A DNA stretch of 64,000 nucleotides from Ceratothoa steindachneri. Its lineage: Eukaryota; Arthropoda; Malacostraca; Isopoda; Cymothoidae. Each line of letters opens with the position of its first letter. Position 1 is the first letter of the stretch. A program made the position numbers and the translations under genes. Below the pieces are notes generated by a model. That model was not told where the DNA came from. It saw only the letters and a program-made list of their open reading frames with translations, and searched no databases. Below, in pieces: positions 45,364-58,800 of this stretch. The stretch covers positions 71,331,286 through 71,395,285 of the forward strand of contig OZ018321.1 of the NCBI GenBank assembly GCA_963969495.1. Direction: 5' to 3'.

Positions 45364-45534
45364 ATGAATCAATTAAACCACATTGAAAGAGAAAACGGAA
45401 TAATTTTTACTTGTATGTAGTAATATTTTTAGTACCTTTTTTCGAACAAATCCGTGCAGGGAAGCGATTCGAACCAGGCTACTGCAAGGAAAAATTATTC
45501 CGTTTTCTCTTTCAATGTGGTTTAATGGATTCAT
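45364..45534. repeat. Fold-back with 50-bp arms
   Basis: The arms (45364-45413 and 45485-45534) are inverted copies with about 2-3 mismatches over 50 bp, both containing AACCACATTGAAAGAGAAAA. The 71-bp loop contains GGTTCGAATCGC on the minus strand, a pol III B-box-like word, without a matching A box. It could be a MITE or a recent inverted duplication. High arm identity suggests youth. Confidence 0.85.
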
Positions 45535-47360
45535 GTATAAACATATATTACTGATGTATTAATACGAATATTTTAGACATTGAACACATTCATACATTAA
45601 AATGGATATACATATGTGAAAATGTCTACATCAAAATTTGAAAAGTAAAAGCTCCAGCAATTTTCTGAGAGGTTAATAAAAAGAAGAAAACTCAGAAAAA
45701 TATCTGCAAAAATGATGGCAGACCTGATCTTTTGTCATGAACCAGCCAGCGTGACTAAATTTCCATTTTTCTCTCTGCTTTCATTGAGTTTCTCATTTAT
45801 GATGCCAGGCGGAATCGAGTATCTTGAAATGAGGATGGAATCGCAGAAACCAGAGAATGTGAAGTGGTATTTTGTGACATATTCGTAAAGGCTCAGGTTT
45901 CGAAAGATTTTTCTAAGGCAATTGAGCGAGTACAACGTTTATTATAGTCATTCTTGTGAACACACCATAACTTCCTCAAAATCTAACATGTACTTATCAA
46001 AATATGCTTAAACATTGATTAATAGTCTTTTATCAAGAATAGACGTAGTAGAGGAGTATTGTGTGGCTAGTGCCACTAAGAACCCGGGCATCTTTTCTAT
46101 TATTTAAAATTAGTCTTTGTTGATGATTTGAAACACAACATGAAAACTATAAACACACTGACCGAAATACCATTGTTATTGTATGCAAACCTCTCTCAAA
46201 CTCTGCGTAACAAATGATCCCCTCAAATGAAGATGACTTTGAAATGCATCACACCACCTTAAAAAATATTCATATTGCACAAAATCCACACACTCAGAAA
46301 CAATAAAGACTAGTCACTAAACTTTGTAACTAAACCATCCTTTATATACCATTCCAGCACAGACCGTGCAGGAAAAAATTGGCACATCGTTTCAAAGTCA
46401 CCGTGGCATTGCTTTCATCTAGTCAACTATCCATAAGCAAACGCAGAAAACCTCATTGACTATAAACAAAAAGGTGTACAACTACTACCAATAGGTACCT
46501 GATGCAACTCAATGCATATTCGCAACCAAATCAACAATTATGCACCATGGGAAAAATCTACATGTCATAATATTGCTGCTTCTTGATATGTTAGATTAAA
46601 ATTTTGATTTATTGGTATTTGAAAATAAAATTTTCATGTGATTGCCATATATTGTTCTTTTCTTAAGCCTTTTTGGCTGATATACTTATATTATAGTTAG
46701 ACCGAAACCACAGAATGGATGACCTGTTGAAAATTATAGCAGCGCATTGAAAGTTTCCGAATGCACTGATATTCAGAAAGTCATCACTTTTTTTAACTGG
46801 TAAGTTTTCAATCAAACTAAGTTTTTTGACTAAGTCGTATAGAAAATAATAAATATGAATTATTCTTGGCTTTTTAGAAGCCTAGAGTTGTAAAAAAATA
46901 AATGTTTATTTCTCAGATTATCTTTATTTCTAACTTGCATTTAATAGAAAACCTTTACTAGTGACAAAAGACTTATCCACAAGTATTTTTAGGACTAATA
47001 TCATAAAGTTTGTAAAAATTTCAATCATAAAAGGAGCCTTATTGATATTTGAGATTATACAAAGTACTGTTTTTTCATGATTCAAATAATTTTATTAACT
47101 TACGATAATTTTACAAGACCGACATAGGATTTATTTAGATATGTAAATCTTATTGTAATCTTTCTGTTTTACATGAACCTCTTAATTTATTTTAAAGCTT
47201 ATGGTGGAACAGGGTTCATAACCAAGCTAAAAAAACTATGGAATGTATAAATTTCAACAGAACTATATGATATTTGAAGTTCATCATCATATCAGAAAAC
47301 TTTTCGATGTAAAAACAATATGAATCTGTATTTATTTTCGCCCGGAATTTTATCCTGGGT
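45535..47360. other. No recognisable gene
   Basis: AT-rich. No coding, RNA or transposon-end signals recognised. Confidence 0.45.
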
Positions 47361-47585
47361 ATGCGTGAGGAAGAACTTCGTCCGCAATAAGTGCCCGGCT
47401 TTAAGGTCTCACCTGGAGCGCTTGATCGCCCCCGGGAGCGGCTATATTGATTAATATCACAATTTTTACACATATTTATGTTTAATCAACATAACGTGTC
47501 TAACTGCATCAACATTATCATTGTTTTCTTTGTGTAGATCGTCGTGATAAATGCAACAAACCTTTGCATTACCAGGGATATTTCA
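47361..47585 (+). mobile_element. Right end of transposon Q, copy 2
   Basis: MRKNFVRNKCPALRSHLERL and then IAPGSGYID, stop at 47452-47454, is the C-terminus of the transposase found at 60690-63091. The following non-coding part shares CACATATTTAT, GTGTCTAACTGCA and GTAGATCGTCG-type words with 62957-63091. The left portion of this copy is missing. Confidence 0.65.
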
Positions 47586-47706
47586 CGTTACCCGCGCTTC
47601 AAGAGGCGGATTCCCGTCGTGTCCTAGTACGATTTCTGATGCCTTTTTTCTTATTAGGAATTTAAAAGTTATGCAACCGTTCTCTGGTTCTCATGATGAT
47701 TACCCT

Positions 47707-48399
47707 GATTTGAGTAGTAGGTTGTCGACAGTCCACATTATAGCATTAAATTTCTAATTCAAATATCTTTATCCTGGACAATGAAGTTGAGACGTCACAT
47801 CGGTGATGCTTTTTTTAAGTCAGTAGGGGAGTTTAAGACGATTGATAAGACCGTTAAATTTTTCTCCGTTACTCTTATTTCCACGAGCCTGACTACTATT
47901 CCTCGAATGTTTGGCCAGTTTGTACGCTATTCGCTTTCCTGGTGTTCGGCCGAGTGCAATACGGACTTTTTGGATAAACGATATCCCAATAAGGGTTACA
48001 AGCGCCGCTCGAAAGATTTACCTTTTGAAATTTCGTTAAGATTGGGCCAGGTTCGGGACGTTTCGAAGCAAGCATGCCCTTATTTTTAAGGTATTGAAAG
48101 GTGTTTGCAGGATTTGGAGAAAGTTCACACACGACCTATTCCCGTCTTGCAGGAAGATGGGACCCAAAGCTCAGACGGCGCATCCGTGTCAGAGTCCTTC
48201 GCGACGCTTTTCTCCAAATTCTCTATCCGCGACGCGATGATGCTCGGATAGCATTTAGAAAACACCGTACTCTCGCTTGAGGCCATGACTGAAATTCACC
48301 TCTAGAGTATCGGAACCTTCAATGACCTAATGGCCATCGAGCTTGCTTTTCCCAAGCTATGGAGAGATCACTGTGCTCCAGGTAAGGCCGAGTTAAATT
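47707..48399 (+). pseudogene. Unrecognised coding-like stretch ending at a splice-donor-like site
   Basis: One reading frame runs through about 230 codons with only three stops (TAA at 48087, then two TAG), in DNA clearly less AT-rich than its surroundings. It starts after a TAG at about 47704 and includes MKLRRHIGDAFFKSVGEFKT, FEISLRLGQVRDVSKQA, LEKVHTRPIPVLQEDG and FNDLMAIELAFPKLWRD. It ends at CCAGGTAAG (about 48378-48386), which looks like a splice donor. I do not recognise the protein. It could be an old exon, a retroelement gag or part of another transposon. A separate open frame at 47551-47757 just upstream is in another phase. Confidence 0.4.
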
Positions 48400-51300
48400 A
48401 ATCAAGGCCGAATTTGATTAATCTGGCCTCTGTTATTTTGTAATTTGTCATAGTGTAAATTCCTTATTGATCAAAATGATTTTTTTTAAACGCTGAATTC
48501 TTTCCTTCTTGTAAAGTTGTTAGAATTTCAAAATATTTAGTTGACTGTTCATTAATGAGCTCTACAATGCATCATTGTTGCCATTATGCTATTAATTATT
48601 CTTACGTGATAACCCTTGCAATTTTATATTTTATTCATTCCAGTTTTCTCTTATGAACATCGATGCAAATACTTATTGCCTAGGGTCTCTTTCTCCTTGT
48701 TCTCTAATGTATTGTTCCAAAGTAACTTACTAATCTTGACATAGATCTTCATAATCAATAAAACTTACGAAGCCTTTATTTACGTCGGATATTGGTAAAA
48801 ATTCAAAGGCTGTAAAGCATTTTATATGCTAACAAAATTCATTATCGCTATGATACCTGAATTTAAATCCAAGGTGTATGATTTTTCTATATATATTTTG
48901 GGCCAGATGAAATAGGAAACAAGTAATTAAACCAATCTGAAAAAACTCAGAAATACTTTTAAAGAAACTTTTTAAAAATCTATTTTGAAAACAAGGCAGA
49001 ATAAATGTTTTTTTCAAAGTTGAAAGCAATTGAATGTATGTATCTTCGTTCTTATTCGGGAACAAAGTAAACAATCTTAGTTCATTTTTCTTTTGAATAA
49101 CATTAAGAATAAATAATTTATGTCAGAGCAACACTTAAAAGTTCTATCACGAGCCTAATTTGTATTACACGTTAAATCAATCCCTCCCTTTTTATTATTG
49201 AAAATTAATAATCGATTACTTTCATCATTAGAACCACTATCAAACCTCCCCCAAAAACACCGTTTATAAAATAATGAAGGATTCCGGTATAATCTAGTCA
49301 TTCCCTAACTTTAGGGTTGTTCGTGTATTCCCGCTGTTGCCCCAAGTTTTAATATTTTGTTCAAAGGTAAGAGTAATTACTTGTCTTTGATATCACTAAT
49401 AGCCTCAGTTGCAGTATGATTCACCGCAGAAGCGCAGTATATATGTTTACCTGTTTTCCAGTATATTGTGAAACTCTAATCATCTGTCATAGTATGATAT
49501 TTAGCATATCACCTTACCAATATGTATTGCTGTGGTCACTATTTTTAAAGGAAAGCTGTAGATGTAATTAAATCACCGAACAACTTTGAACCAACACTGT
49601 TGTTTTGAATTGTATATTACCTGGTCTCCAACTTCTAACTTCATTATAAGATTAGAAGAGGAATTAAAATGAACTAAATATACTTTCTATGTTGTTATAA
49701 TCAGGCTTCCCTGAAGTAAAATCAAAAGTTGTTTGTGGATAAATTTACATTAGGAACAAATTTCCGCTAAACTTTTTATGAACACTGCAGCTACGTTTAA
49801 AAGATCACGACAGGTGAAATATTTTAGTGAAAGCATGTAAGCACGAATAGAAAGGTAATAAAGGATACTAAGGACCAAACTATACCTAAAAAAATTGGAC
49901 CTGACAAAATTACCAGCCTCGAGAACCACATGCAAGGAATATGCAAAAGGTAAGCAACTCGTCATTGAATTAAACTGGAATAGACAACGTGACCATAAAT
50001 GTAACAGCCCCAAACCCGAGATCTAGAAAGAGAAATTCGATACTTGTGTAAATAGAACAGATAGTGAGATAGCTCATCATTCGTATAAATTATAATTAAA
50101 TATTAGAAAGGACAGAATGGTATGGAAGCATGTATCGAAAACTGTTTTGCACAAAAAATAGGAATAAAATTTTGATATTACCGCAGATAAGAAAGAGAAG
50201 CTGAACGAGTAAATAGTTTTCTACTCTTAAATTTTAATAAATTAATACTTACAAAAATAAATATGAGCAGCAATCAAATCAATTGAAAAAACAACTCTAG
50301 CCAAAGTCTTATTGGAAAAGGAATTACGCGAGTCCCCATTTTATAGATTTGACCTCACAATATTTCAAGTGTTTATTAGAGCAAATTTCGATGAAAAGAA
50401 ATGGCAAAAGAAAAAAATGTTGCAATAAATGAGAAGTTTAGGATAAAATCTCATTTTAAATAATTTACATTTCAACAAATTACTGGATATACATTTTTAC
50501 TATAATAAAATCTATAAATACAGGAAAACAATAAGATTCATGACATTTTTATTCTAGGAGTAAATTCTGAGGAACAGGTGGCCATAATAATGTAGCGAAT
50601 GGAAGGAAAGCCATGAAATGAAATCAGAAAATAGTTTGAAATGAAATCAAATAAAGAGACCCAACAAAGGAAAGATTTACTAACTGGTGAGTAAATTATA
50701 GGGGGTTCTGTTCAAAATAGCAGTAAACATTAATCGATAGTAAACACCCTACATAACCCTTACTTTAAAATTTTCTACAATTTTGCATGTCATATTTTGG
50801 TCTATGGAAAATTTCATTTTAAACCTTTCACATAATTTCATCTTATTTCTTTTCCACACTCACAACTATATGCTTTCTAAGGACGAGACTATAACTAAAA
50901 TACTGATTGTAGTTTTCAATAAAATCTTAACTATAGGTTCATTCATCAATCGATAAAAATTTGAATTAGTTAGACGACAATCTATGTGCATTCCCAAGAT
51001 AAAGATTGGTCCTCTGTTGTAATATTGGTTATTTGCACCCTAATTATTGCAAGCGTGCATTAAAAATATATGGCCCTACGTAAGCACATTAGAGTGCGTT
51101 TCTTTGTAAATCCGGGAGTCAGCAATGGTTTATGAATGCAATGAAAATCAAAATATTAACAGATTAGAGAAAGCTAATATAAAATAACGCTGGGTTAAAA
51201 CACATCGTAAGATTTCTAAGTTTTTTCAACTGATTTAAGGCAACTCTGCACCAATGAATCCTGAAATGAGATCTGTTCCCTCCAATTAGGATATGTTTTG

Positions 51301-51544
51301 TGCTAAGTTTATTTTTGAAACTCCGATTTTAGGACAAAATCGCTCTTATTTTTGTGACCTTTCGTTGAATTTTATTAATATTTCTCATCCGACATAGGTT
51401 ATTAAAATAAAACCATCGTTTTCTAACACAATTACTAATTAAATGTCACAAAAATTGATTAGTAAACATTCCATAGTGAACATTGATGAAGGTAAATATA
51501 TGTAAAGTGGATATTAGGTCATCATTGTCCAAAATTCACGCCGT
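48400..51544. other. No recognisable gene
   Basis: AT-rich with short chance frames. Nothing recognised up to the start of family copy B. Confidence 0.45.
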
Positions 51545-52875
51545 GAACTTCTGTTTCTTCGAACTCCTAGAATGCTCAGCGGTAGGGATGTCTCTCTTCA
51601 GAGTCTAACAGAGTTCAGCCATCACCATTGTATCCTAGCGTCCCTGATACCTGGTTTCCATCTCTTTCATGATCTGATGGAATCGCTGCCCCTGTTTGTC
51701 ACTCATTGATCCCAGATTCTCCGAAACCCGATAATTATGTGAGAATAAGTAATGCATTTGGATGTTTAGGTTGCATCTAAGGTTTTTCAAAAAGGTCAGC
51801 ATAATAATGGCAAGTTCTTGCCTTCTTGTTTCCAAACAAGTTCTTCACAACCAAACCTAAAGCGCTCCACGCTTCCAGTTCCCTTTCATGCATTTAGGAC
51901 CGTCAAAGATGCCAACTTTCGACTTTTCCAAGGTTAATCATTGAAAATCCTAGTAAAGTAAATGAAGCAGCCACTATCCTTCCCCATAGGTTTGGAGAAG
52001 AAGGGTGGCTGCTTTATGCACTTTACGAGGATTTTCAATGATTAACTGCCGCATACCGAGCTGAGCTTGGTATGCGGCGGTAAGAAGAGCATCCTATTTT
52101 TCTCCACCAGATGGTCATTTATAACGTTCGTTGATAAGTCCAAGCTTGGACTTATCAACCATTGATGCTAATCATAACGAATTTAATTCAGCATGTACTT
52201 CACCGCTTTATACTTCTCCTTCAGTTTATTCCAGTGAGCAAGGGGTACAGAGGCAAAATGGTTTCCTTTGAGCAGCAGGACACATTTCAGTGATCGCTTG
52301 CTGTTGTCAATTAACATTCATCAATCTTCGGGTTGTTTCTGTGGCACTCCAAGCTTGGATAGAAGCTGCGCAATATATGCACACTACATCATGTCTTTCT
52401 CTTAGGTCCTTTTGGAAAAAGATGATTTTGAACATCGCTGTCATAGACTACTTATTCTTTATTTTCTTCAATATTGCAGGATTCTTACTCACTAATGTCA
52501 GGAAGTTCTCCTAAGACAGGTACTGTGATTTCCTCTTAAGTATCAACAGGACGATGACTGAAATAACGGAGGCTTCTCCTGTTCCTTTTGTCGTCCCATT
52601 CTAATCAATAGCGCAGAAGTAGCAGTAGGTGCCATGGTTTGTTGGCTCCTTTCAAACCTTGGGAATTTCGAACTTCAGACAACTATTCTTGCCCTGGGTC
52701 CAGTGACACATATACTTGGTGCATGTCTTGCATATCATGTGTGGTGCTTAAACTTTATCCTGGATATCTAGATTCATACCATAATAAGCATATTATCACG
52801 CTTTAGAAAATTTGTGACTGGATTTCTGTTTCGAACAATGGTTTATTCACCGCAGATGTAGCAAAATACATCGGG
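51545..52875 (-). pseudogene. Uncharacterised transposon-like protein family, copy B
   Basis: Minus strand. N-terminal FCYICGE and DNMLIMV; APHMICKTCTKYMCHWTQGK; NSCLKFEIPKV; EPTNHGTYCYFC; DNSKRSLKCVLLLKGNHFAS; PLAHWNKLKEKYKAVKYM; NVINDHLVEKNRMLFLPPHT; then a rearranged zone with three palindromes (51933-52158). The sequence resumes with ELEAWSALGLVVKNLFGNKK and ENLGSMSDKQGQRFHQIMKE, then METRYQGR. It ends RDIPTAEHSRSSKK, as in copy A. The paired Cys motifs suggest N-terminal zinc binding. Function unknown. Many stops and frameshifts. Confidence 0.65.
51933..52158. repeat. Three consecutive palindromes inside copy B
   Basis: The first has 42-bp arms (51933-51974 and 52005-52046) around a 30-bp loop. 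The second is GCCGCATACC...GGTATGCGGC (52048-52078). The third is a perfect 28-bp palindrome centred on AAGCTT (52131-52158). Compared with copy A, family sequence between these points is missing, so they sit on rearrangement joints. Confidence 0.9.
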
Positions 52876-55800
52876 CTTATTTTTGCAACATCTTCTGGCC
52901 AAATTTATTTCATTCCCCTACTAACGAAAAATACCAGTTACTCAAAAATTTCTGCATCCAACTCTTAAGAACTCGTTTATTTAAATAAATAAGAAATATT
53001 TTTCCTCCTATAAATAGGCAATACCCGTACATGTAAAAAAATGTAAAAAAATCATGGGGTGATAAATAAAAAAGTTGATCTGATTGAGCATAACTAATGT
53101 AATTTTAAGATTCAGCACATAAAATTGTCATAAGTTAACTAAAAAACTTACAATAAAATCGGTGTTGGCCAATGTAATCAAACATCAAATATAAAATAGT
53201 AAAGTGCACAAATGAAAAATCCTAGTTAATAAGTTTCTCCTTGTTTCGAGATTTGCCAACACAAAGAGGCAGTCCATCAAAGGATAATCAGCTATTTTGA
53301 TGCAATTGCAATGGTTTAACCTAGAGAAAGGCATGTGTCTTCATTACGACAATTCATATGCATAAATTTATTAGAAAATTTACATCATGAATTTCCTTTA
53401 AGGAAAATAGATAACAGAAATTTGGAAAATATTAGTCATTTTTGTTTTTTACTTGAGATATAAGTCTTCGACGAAACCCAAAAGTACTGTTTTCTTGGAT
53501 TGTTTGTAGCAATTATGGCAGTATATAAAGAGGTCCCATAAAATAGGCGAGAAGAAAGATTGCATCCTACTAGGAACGAAGCTCAGCCATATTCGATACA
53601 ACTAATCAACAGAGTCAGACCTAGTTGAAATCTGATTGTTGATGTAGCGGTTGCCATTTAGTGATCCTTGTTCTGAATCCCATTGGATTAGGCACGATAC
53701 GCTACATATTAAAAAAAAACACATTGTGTCGTTTCTTCTTGTAGCATCTGCCTATTTCCACTTCAGAACTTTTATTTCGTTTTACTCTCTTTTTCACCTA
53801 TTTTTTGTGTTCTTATCCATGAAATTCTTCTATGGTCCTTGAGAGTTATTCCTAACATTTATCTTTCCATTTCAACTCGAGTTGTCATCGGTTTCTGCGT
53901 GTTTTTTATTTTGAGTGTCCAAAATTCACTCCTCAAATTTAATGCTGTAAATATGCGTTCAAATGCTATCTGGATTTTAAGCCCAGTGCAATGTCGCTTC
54001 TGAAGATCTCATTAATCGTTTCTACCATTCTCGAGCATAACTTTGATATGTTTGCAAAATTAAGTATTTTAAAATAAGCCGAAGATACTAAGTTACCTTC
54101 TATTTGCCGATACGACCACATTGCTTTAAATGCACAATAATCAGTTAATTATAAAAAAGCCATAAGAGGGAATATGCAGAGATGGTTTACAGAGGATAGT
54201 CAAAGCATTTACATCGAGAGAGTTGCTAATAATGAAATAATTCAATTGATATCAATTAAAATTATTAAAAAATTTTGAATATAAACCACGAATAATAATA
54301 CTTTATAAAGGTCTTAGAAATATCGTTTTGAAATAACTCCATTAATTTCACCCTGGTAAGATTATTTCTCTAATAAATGCACATATACCGACGCCATAAC
54401 CCTGTAATATCTTGGCTATTATGGTATAATATTTCATGGTACTCGTCCCATATTATTTTATCATGCCATTTTTTACCAAATCTTCCCTTTCTATGTTTTC
54501 TGTTAAACCTCTTTTGCTACATTGGGTAATCCAGGAAAATTACTTCTTAATTTACAAAGATTGACCCCGTAATGTTTTGGTAATGTTACTAAATTTCTCT
54601 CAAATGGTCACCTGTCTCTGTAAGAAACATATTTACCACATAATAAAGCAAATAATAAGAGATCTATAAGGCAAAAGATTGGCTTGTAGTTAATATGAAT
54701 GTATAGACTGTGTAAAAAATATTTAAAAGCTGAAAAAGATATATATTGTAGGAGTGAATTATTAAAAGGCGTAGGTATATGACTTAATATACATTAGGGA
54801 GTGAAGGGTGAGGTAGAAGGTAAAGTTTAGTGTCACTTTTGCAAGTATACATCGGAGTGTATAAATTTAGTTACAGGTAAGATTAACGACAAAGTAAATC
54901 TGTACACTTTATGATAATACAGATTTGCTCTTTGCAAATAATATTTTGAACATGAATACTAAAAGTCCATTTCTACATATGTGTGTATGTGCGCAAGTTA
55001 AGTTTGGAATTAAATATTAAAAATAAGAAAAAGAATAGACGGAAACAAAAGACTTCGAGAAATAAAAATTTATCTTCAAAATTACATAACAAAAATACAT
55101 TGCAAGACAAACTAATGTTCTTTAGTATCTTTAATACCGAAAAACTCAATGGTGCAGGAAAAAAAGCTGCGACGTTTACAAAACAATAACAATGCCCGAA
55201 GGAAAGATTTTTAAATATTCATCAATATTTTACCTCAGATACCATAATTTACTTGGAAAACTAAAATATCGATAGCTGTAGTGATACTTAGCGAAAAGCA
55301 CAATATGAACACATTGATTCAAATGACATCAGTAGGAATTGCCTTATCCTTTGGAAGAATCTGAGCCTATATCAAGTAAGATTGGTGCAGTTGCTAATTT
55401 GGTCTCTTTGACAGGGTTGGCCGTTCTCTACAGTGTGATATGTAAGTGCGAATGACTGCTGCTCTATTCTTTTACGTCTCTTGCTTTATAAACTTAAATA
55501 GGAGCTCTCGGTTATAAATACTATAATCAGAAATCGTTAGCTTGTTTTAAAATACTCGGTTGACAATAAGTTCATATTATCTTATAGCATAACCTATTAA
55601 TACTTAATGATTAAAATAATTTAGAGTAGATTTTACTTACATTAATTCACTTAATGTTTGGAAAATTAATTCTTTATCGTACATGTATTGTATTTTTACA
55701 AAATCCTGCCCCGGAAGCGACTTTGCAATCACTAGAAGAAATAATAAAATTTATTGTAAAATCACCTAAAATATAAATATAAATGAACCCCAAAATACCA

Positions 55801-58800
55801 AAAAGATCATTCAAAACTTAAGTGCGATTTGATGCTATTGCAGTTATCTGAAACCTCAGTCGTGAACGCAGAGCACTTTAAAGGAAATTTACTTAGAGAG
55901 ACTAATAAGCACATATAAAAAGAAAAAAGGAGAAACTCGTAAGCTAGTGGAAACATATTATTACATTTTCGACCCACCCCGTTAAATTTCTGCCATCAAA
56001 TAGGTGGTTCAACCACAACAAGCGCGAGCAAAAAAACTAACAGCGACGTCATCAGCTGCTCCCCCATTGGTCGGACACGCTGATACTCATCCCCCCTCCT
56101 GCGGTGGTTGGTAACTCCACGCTTACCATATAGCTATCATTACTCTTTTCCTTGACATCACAATATGCAGATTCTCTCCTATGGGCCGGAATCATGCCTA
56201 ATCAGTACTTATCTCTTATGGGGTCATTCATATCTACATAACCCTAGACGCAGAACGAGTCAAACTCTGGCGTCATTAAGTACTCTAACATCGCTGTTTA
56301 GCGTCAAAAACACAATAAGACCACCAGACACCTTCTCCTACTACAATAACCGCCTGCTAAAAGCTTCACACTCACCAATGATTGCCATTCTTATCTTTAT
56401 TTGCATTTAATTATTCGGTAGCAAGTTCTGAATACAAGAAATACCAATGACTGCGATAATAACATGAATTCCGATTTTATAACTTTATGCCTTTCATTAT
56501 CAAAGAAAAAGGTGGGCGTGGATGTTTTACATTACCTTATTTGGTGCGATGTGATACCTTATATCCTTGCATAAAGCATTTATTTTAATAAATTTAAAAG
56601 TATTTATACTATAAAAAGTAAGCAATTTATATATCCGAATCTCTTAGATTCATTAAAGCAGTCTAGATGGTCCTATATTTCTACTAATTTGTTCCCTAGA
56701 TTAATTTATATTTCCCTTTTAAAGAAACCACTAATAAGTAAATTGCCGGATAAGTAACAGGTGTAGGAGAGTAGCGCACTTACCTTACCGTATTCTCACT
56801 CAAAAACTACAACTCTCTCTTTGAGACTTTCCTTCTAAACATTTAATGTGTGATAATTCAGTTATTTCTAGATTTTCTTTTAATAAAATTAATATTAGAA
56901 AAGAAGACTAACTTTCCTTATGCTTCTGCTTTAAATACGCTTTAATATTCAACTATACAGGAGTTAGATTAGACGGCTTTGTCCAGTTAGCTTTTTACAA
57001 AGGCCTCAGATAATTTCAATCGTATCTGTTTTTGTTTTATAATTAAAATGATCAGTTTCCATATAAATAAATTTGGCAATTATATATTGCCCACATAAGT
57101 GGTAAAAGAATACTTATTTTGTGACGTTGTATCATGATTTACGTTAAAAGTGCTTAGAAGAACCTAATCAATGATATGCAAAGTTTTTTTAATTTTTAGT
57201 TTCTGATCATGAAGATGATATCAAGGTTTGCTTTTGTAGAAACTTAATTTCTCAGGATCAAGTGAAGGATTGGACCTAGGGAAAACAAATCCACTGATGA
57301 AATCCTGCTCTGAAAGAGGCAAAGTTGACAATTTGATCGATTCAGTGGACACAGAATTTATTATGCACGTAGGAACTAATGTTCCTTTCTAGAAGGGGCG
57401 AGTAATTTCTAGCAAGGTACCGCCCACAAATCTACACGAATTAAAGATGCCTTTTATTTATCAGTGGGGGGCTAGAGTTTAACGTGCAATCCAAATGATT
57501 GGTATTTTGAGTGTATGGTAGCCGTCGTGAAGCCAAATTGAATCGGGACTTTAACCTGCAACTAGCCTCAACCTAAGTAACATAACCTCGATTAGACCGA
57601 AAGTTGTGTTTGTACTTGGTATAGCCATAGCCCGAGAATGGGTTCTTTGAATTTTTCTTTGAAAGAGCTTACTACATTAATGACTCTTTGAGATTTCTCT
57701 GGGAGGAAGAAGAGGCGCACTTCACGAACCAAAATAACGAGTTTCACGTGCGCAGCCAGATATTCTAGAGGAAGGGGGTATAACTGAATAGGATAGAGTC
57801 GGCGAGATTAGAAAGAATTTCGATTAAAGCTATCATAGATATTCCAACATGTTGCATTATAGAATAGAGATCACATGCAAGACTGTTATTTGCAGCAAGG
57901 TAATAACCATACACAAAATCAAAGTTCAGGGAATCTAGCACGAAATGGGTTATGTTTTCTATACAAACTATGTAGTTTGAGAAACAAAACTGACGAATTG
58001 ATGGTCTTAACTGCAACTTAGGATTTTGATATTATCGAAGTTAGGGAGAAGAAAAGAAAATTCTAAACGGGACTTCATTAGATAAGTTAATATACTCGCC
58101 TATAAAAGTCCAAGAGGGATATGTTTTAAGGAAAAGAATGATGAGTTATTTTATACATAGAACCGAAGTAGTTGCGATAATGAAAGATCAATATAGATAA
58201 AACATCTGAAATTTTAGCTGTCGAGTTAACGATAATATTAATCAAATAAACATGGCATAGTGTATCAGCCATCAAACACAAGAGTACGATATCATTCTTT
58301 TTGAAAAGATTCAGCCTTAACTAGACAAAAAAGTAACGGTTACATGCAGTGACTTCAATTTTCCAACTGCAGATTATCTAAATAAAAGGGCAATCAATGG
58401 AGAAATTGTTTTCTAGACTTGATGAATATCAACTTTTTACGTCAACAAGTAATATACGAACTAATACGAAAGAGATTATCACAGATTTACTTTTGAAAAA
58501 TAAAAATTAACATGTAGAAACTATAAACTTAGTCAAATGTTTTGGAACAGCGAACACAATATAATTATACTCAATCGAAATATCCCTAAATATGTACACG
58601 AGAATTCCTCTCTCATCTTAAAAGTTAAGGCCTATAATTATGATCTTTTTGCTCCAGCTAAAAAAGTTAAATTCGAATTAAAAAGATTACGTTGAAAATG
58701 GGCAGCGATATTTTGCCAATAAAAAGAACCAGTACTTGTTGTAGGTAGGATCAAGGAGCATCTAGAGGTGAATAACGTAATAAAGGACACAGACTGAGAT

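Noticed and set aside
45465..45490. Possible tRNA gene on the minus strand
   Set aside because: Only a T-arm-like word is present. No A box, anticodon arm or acceptor pairing could be formed.
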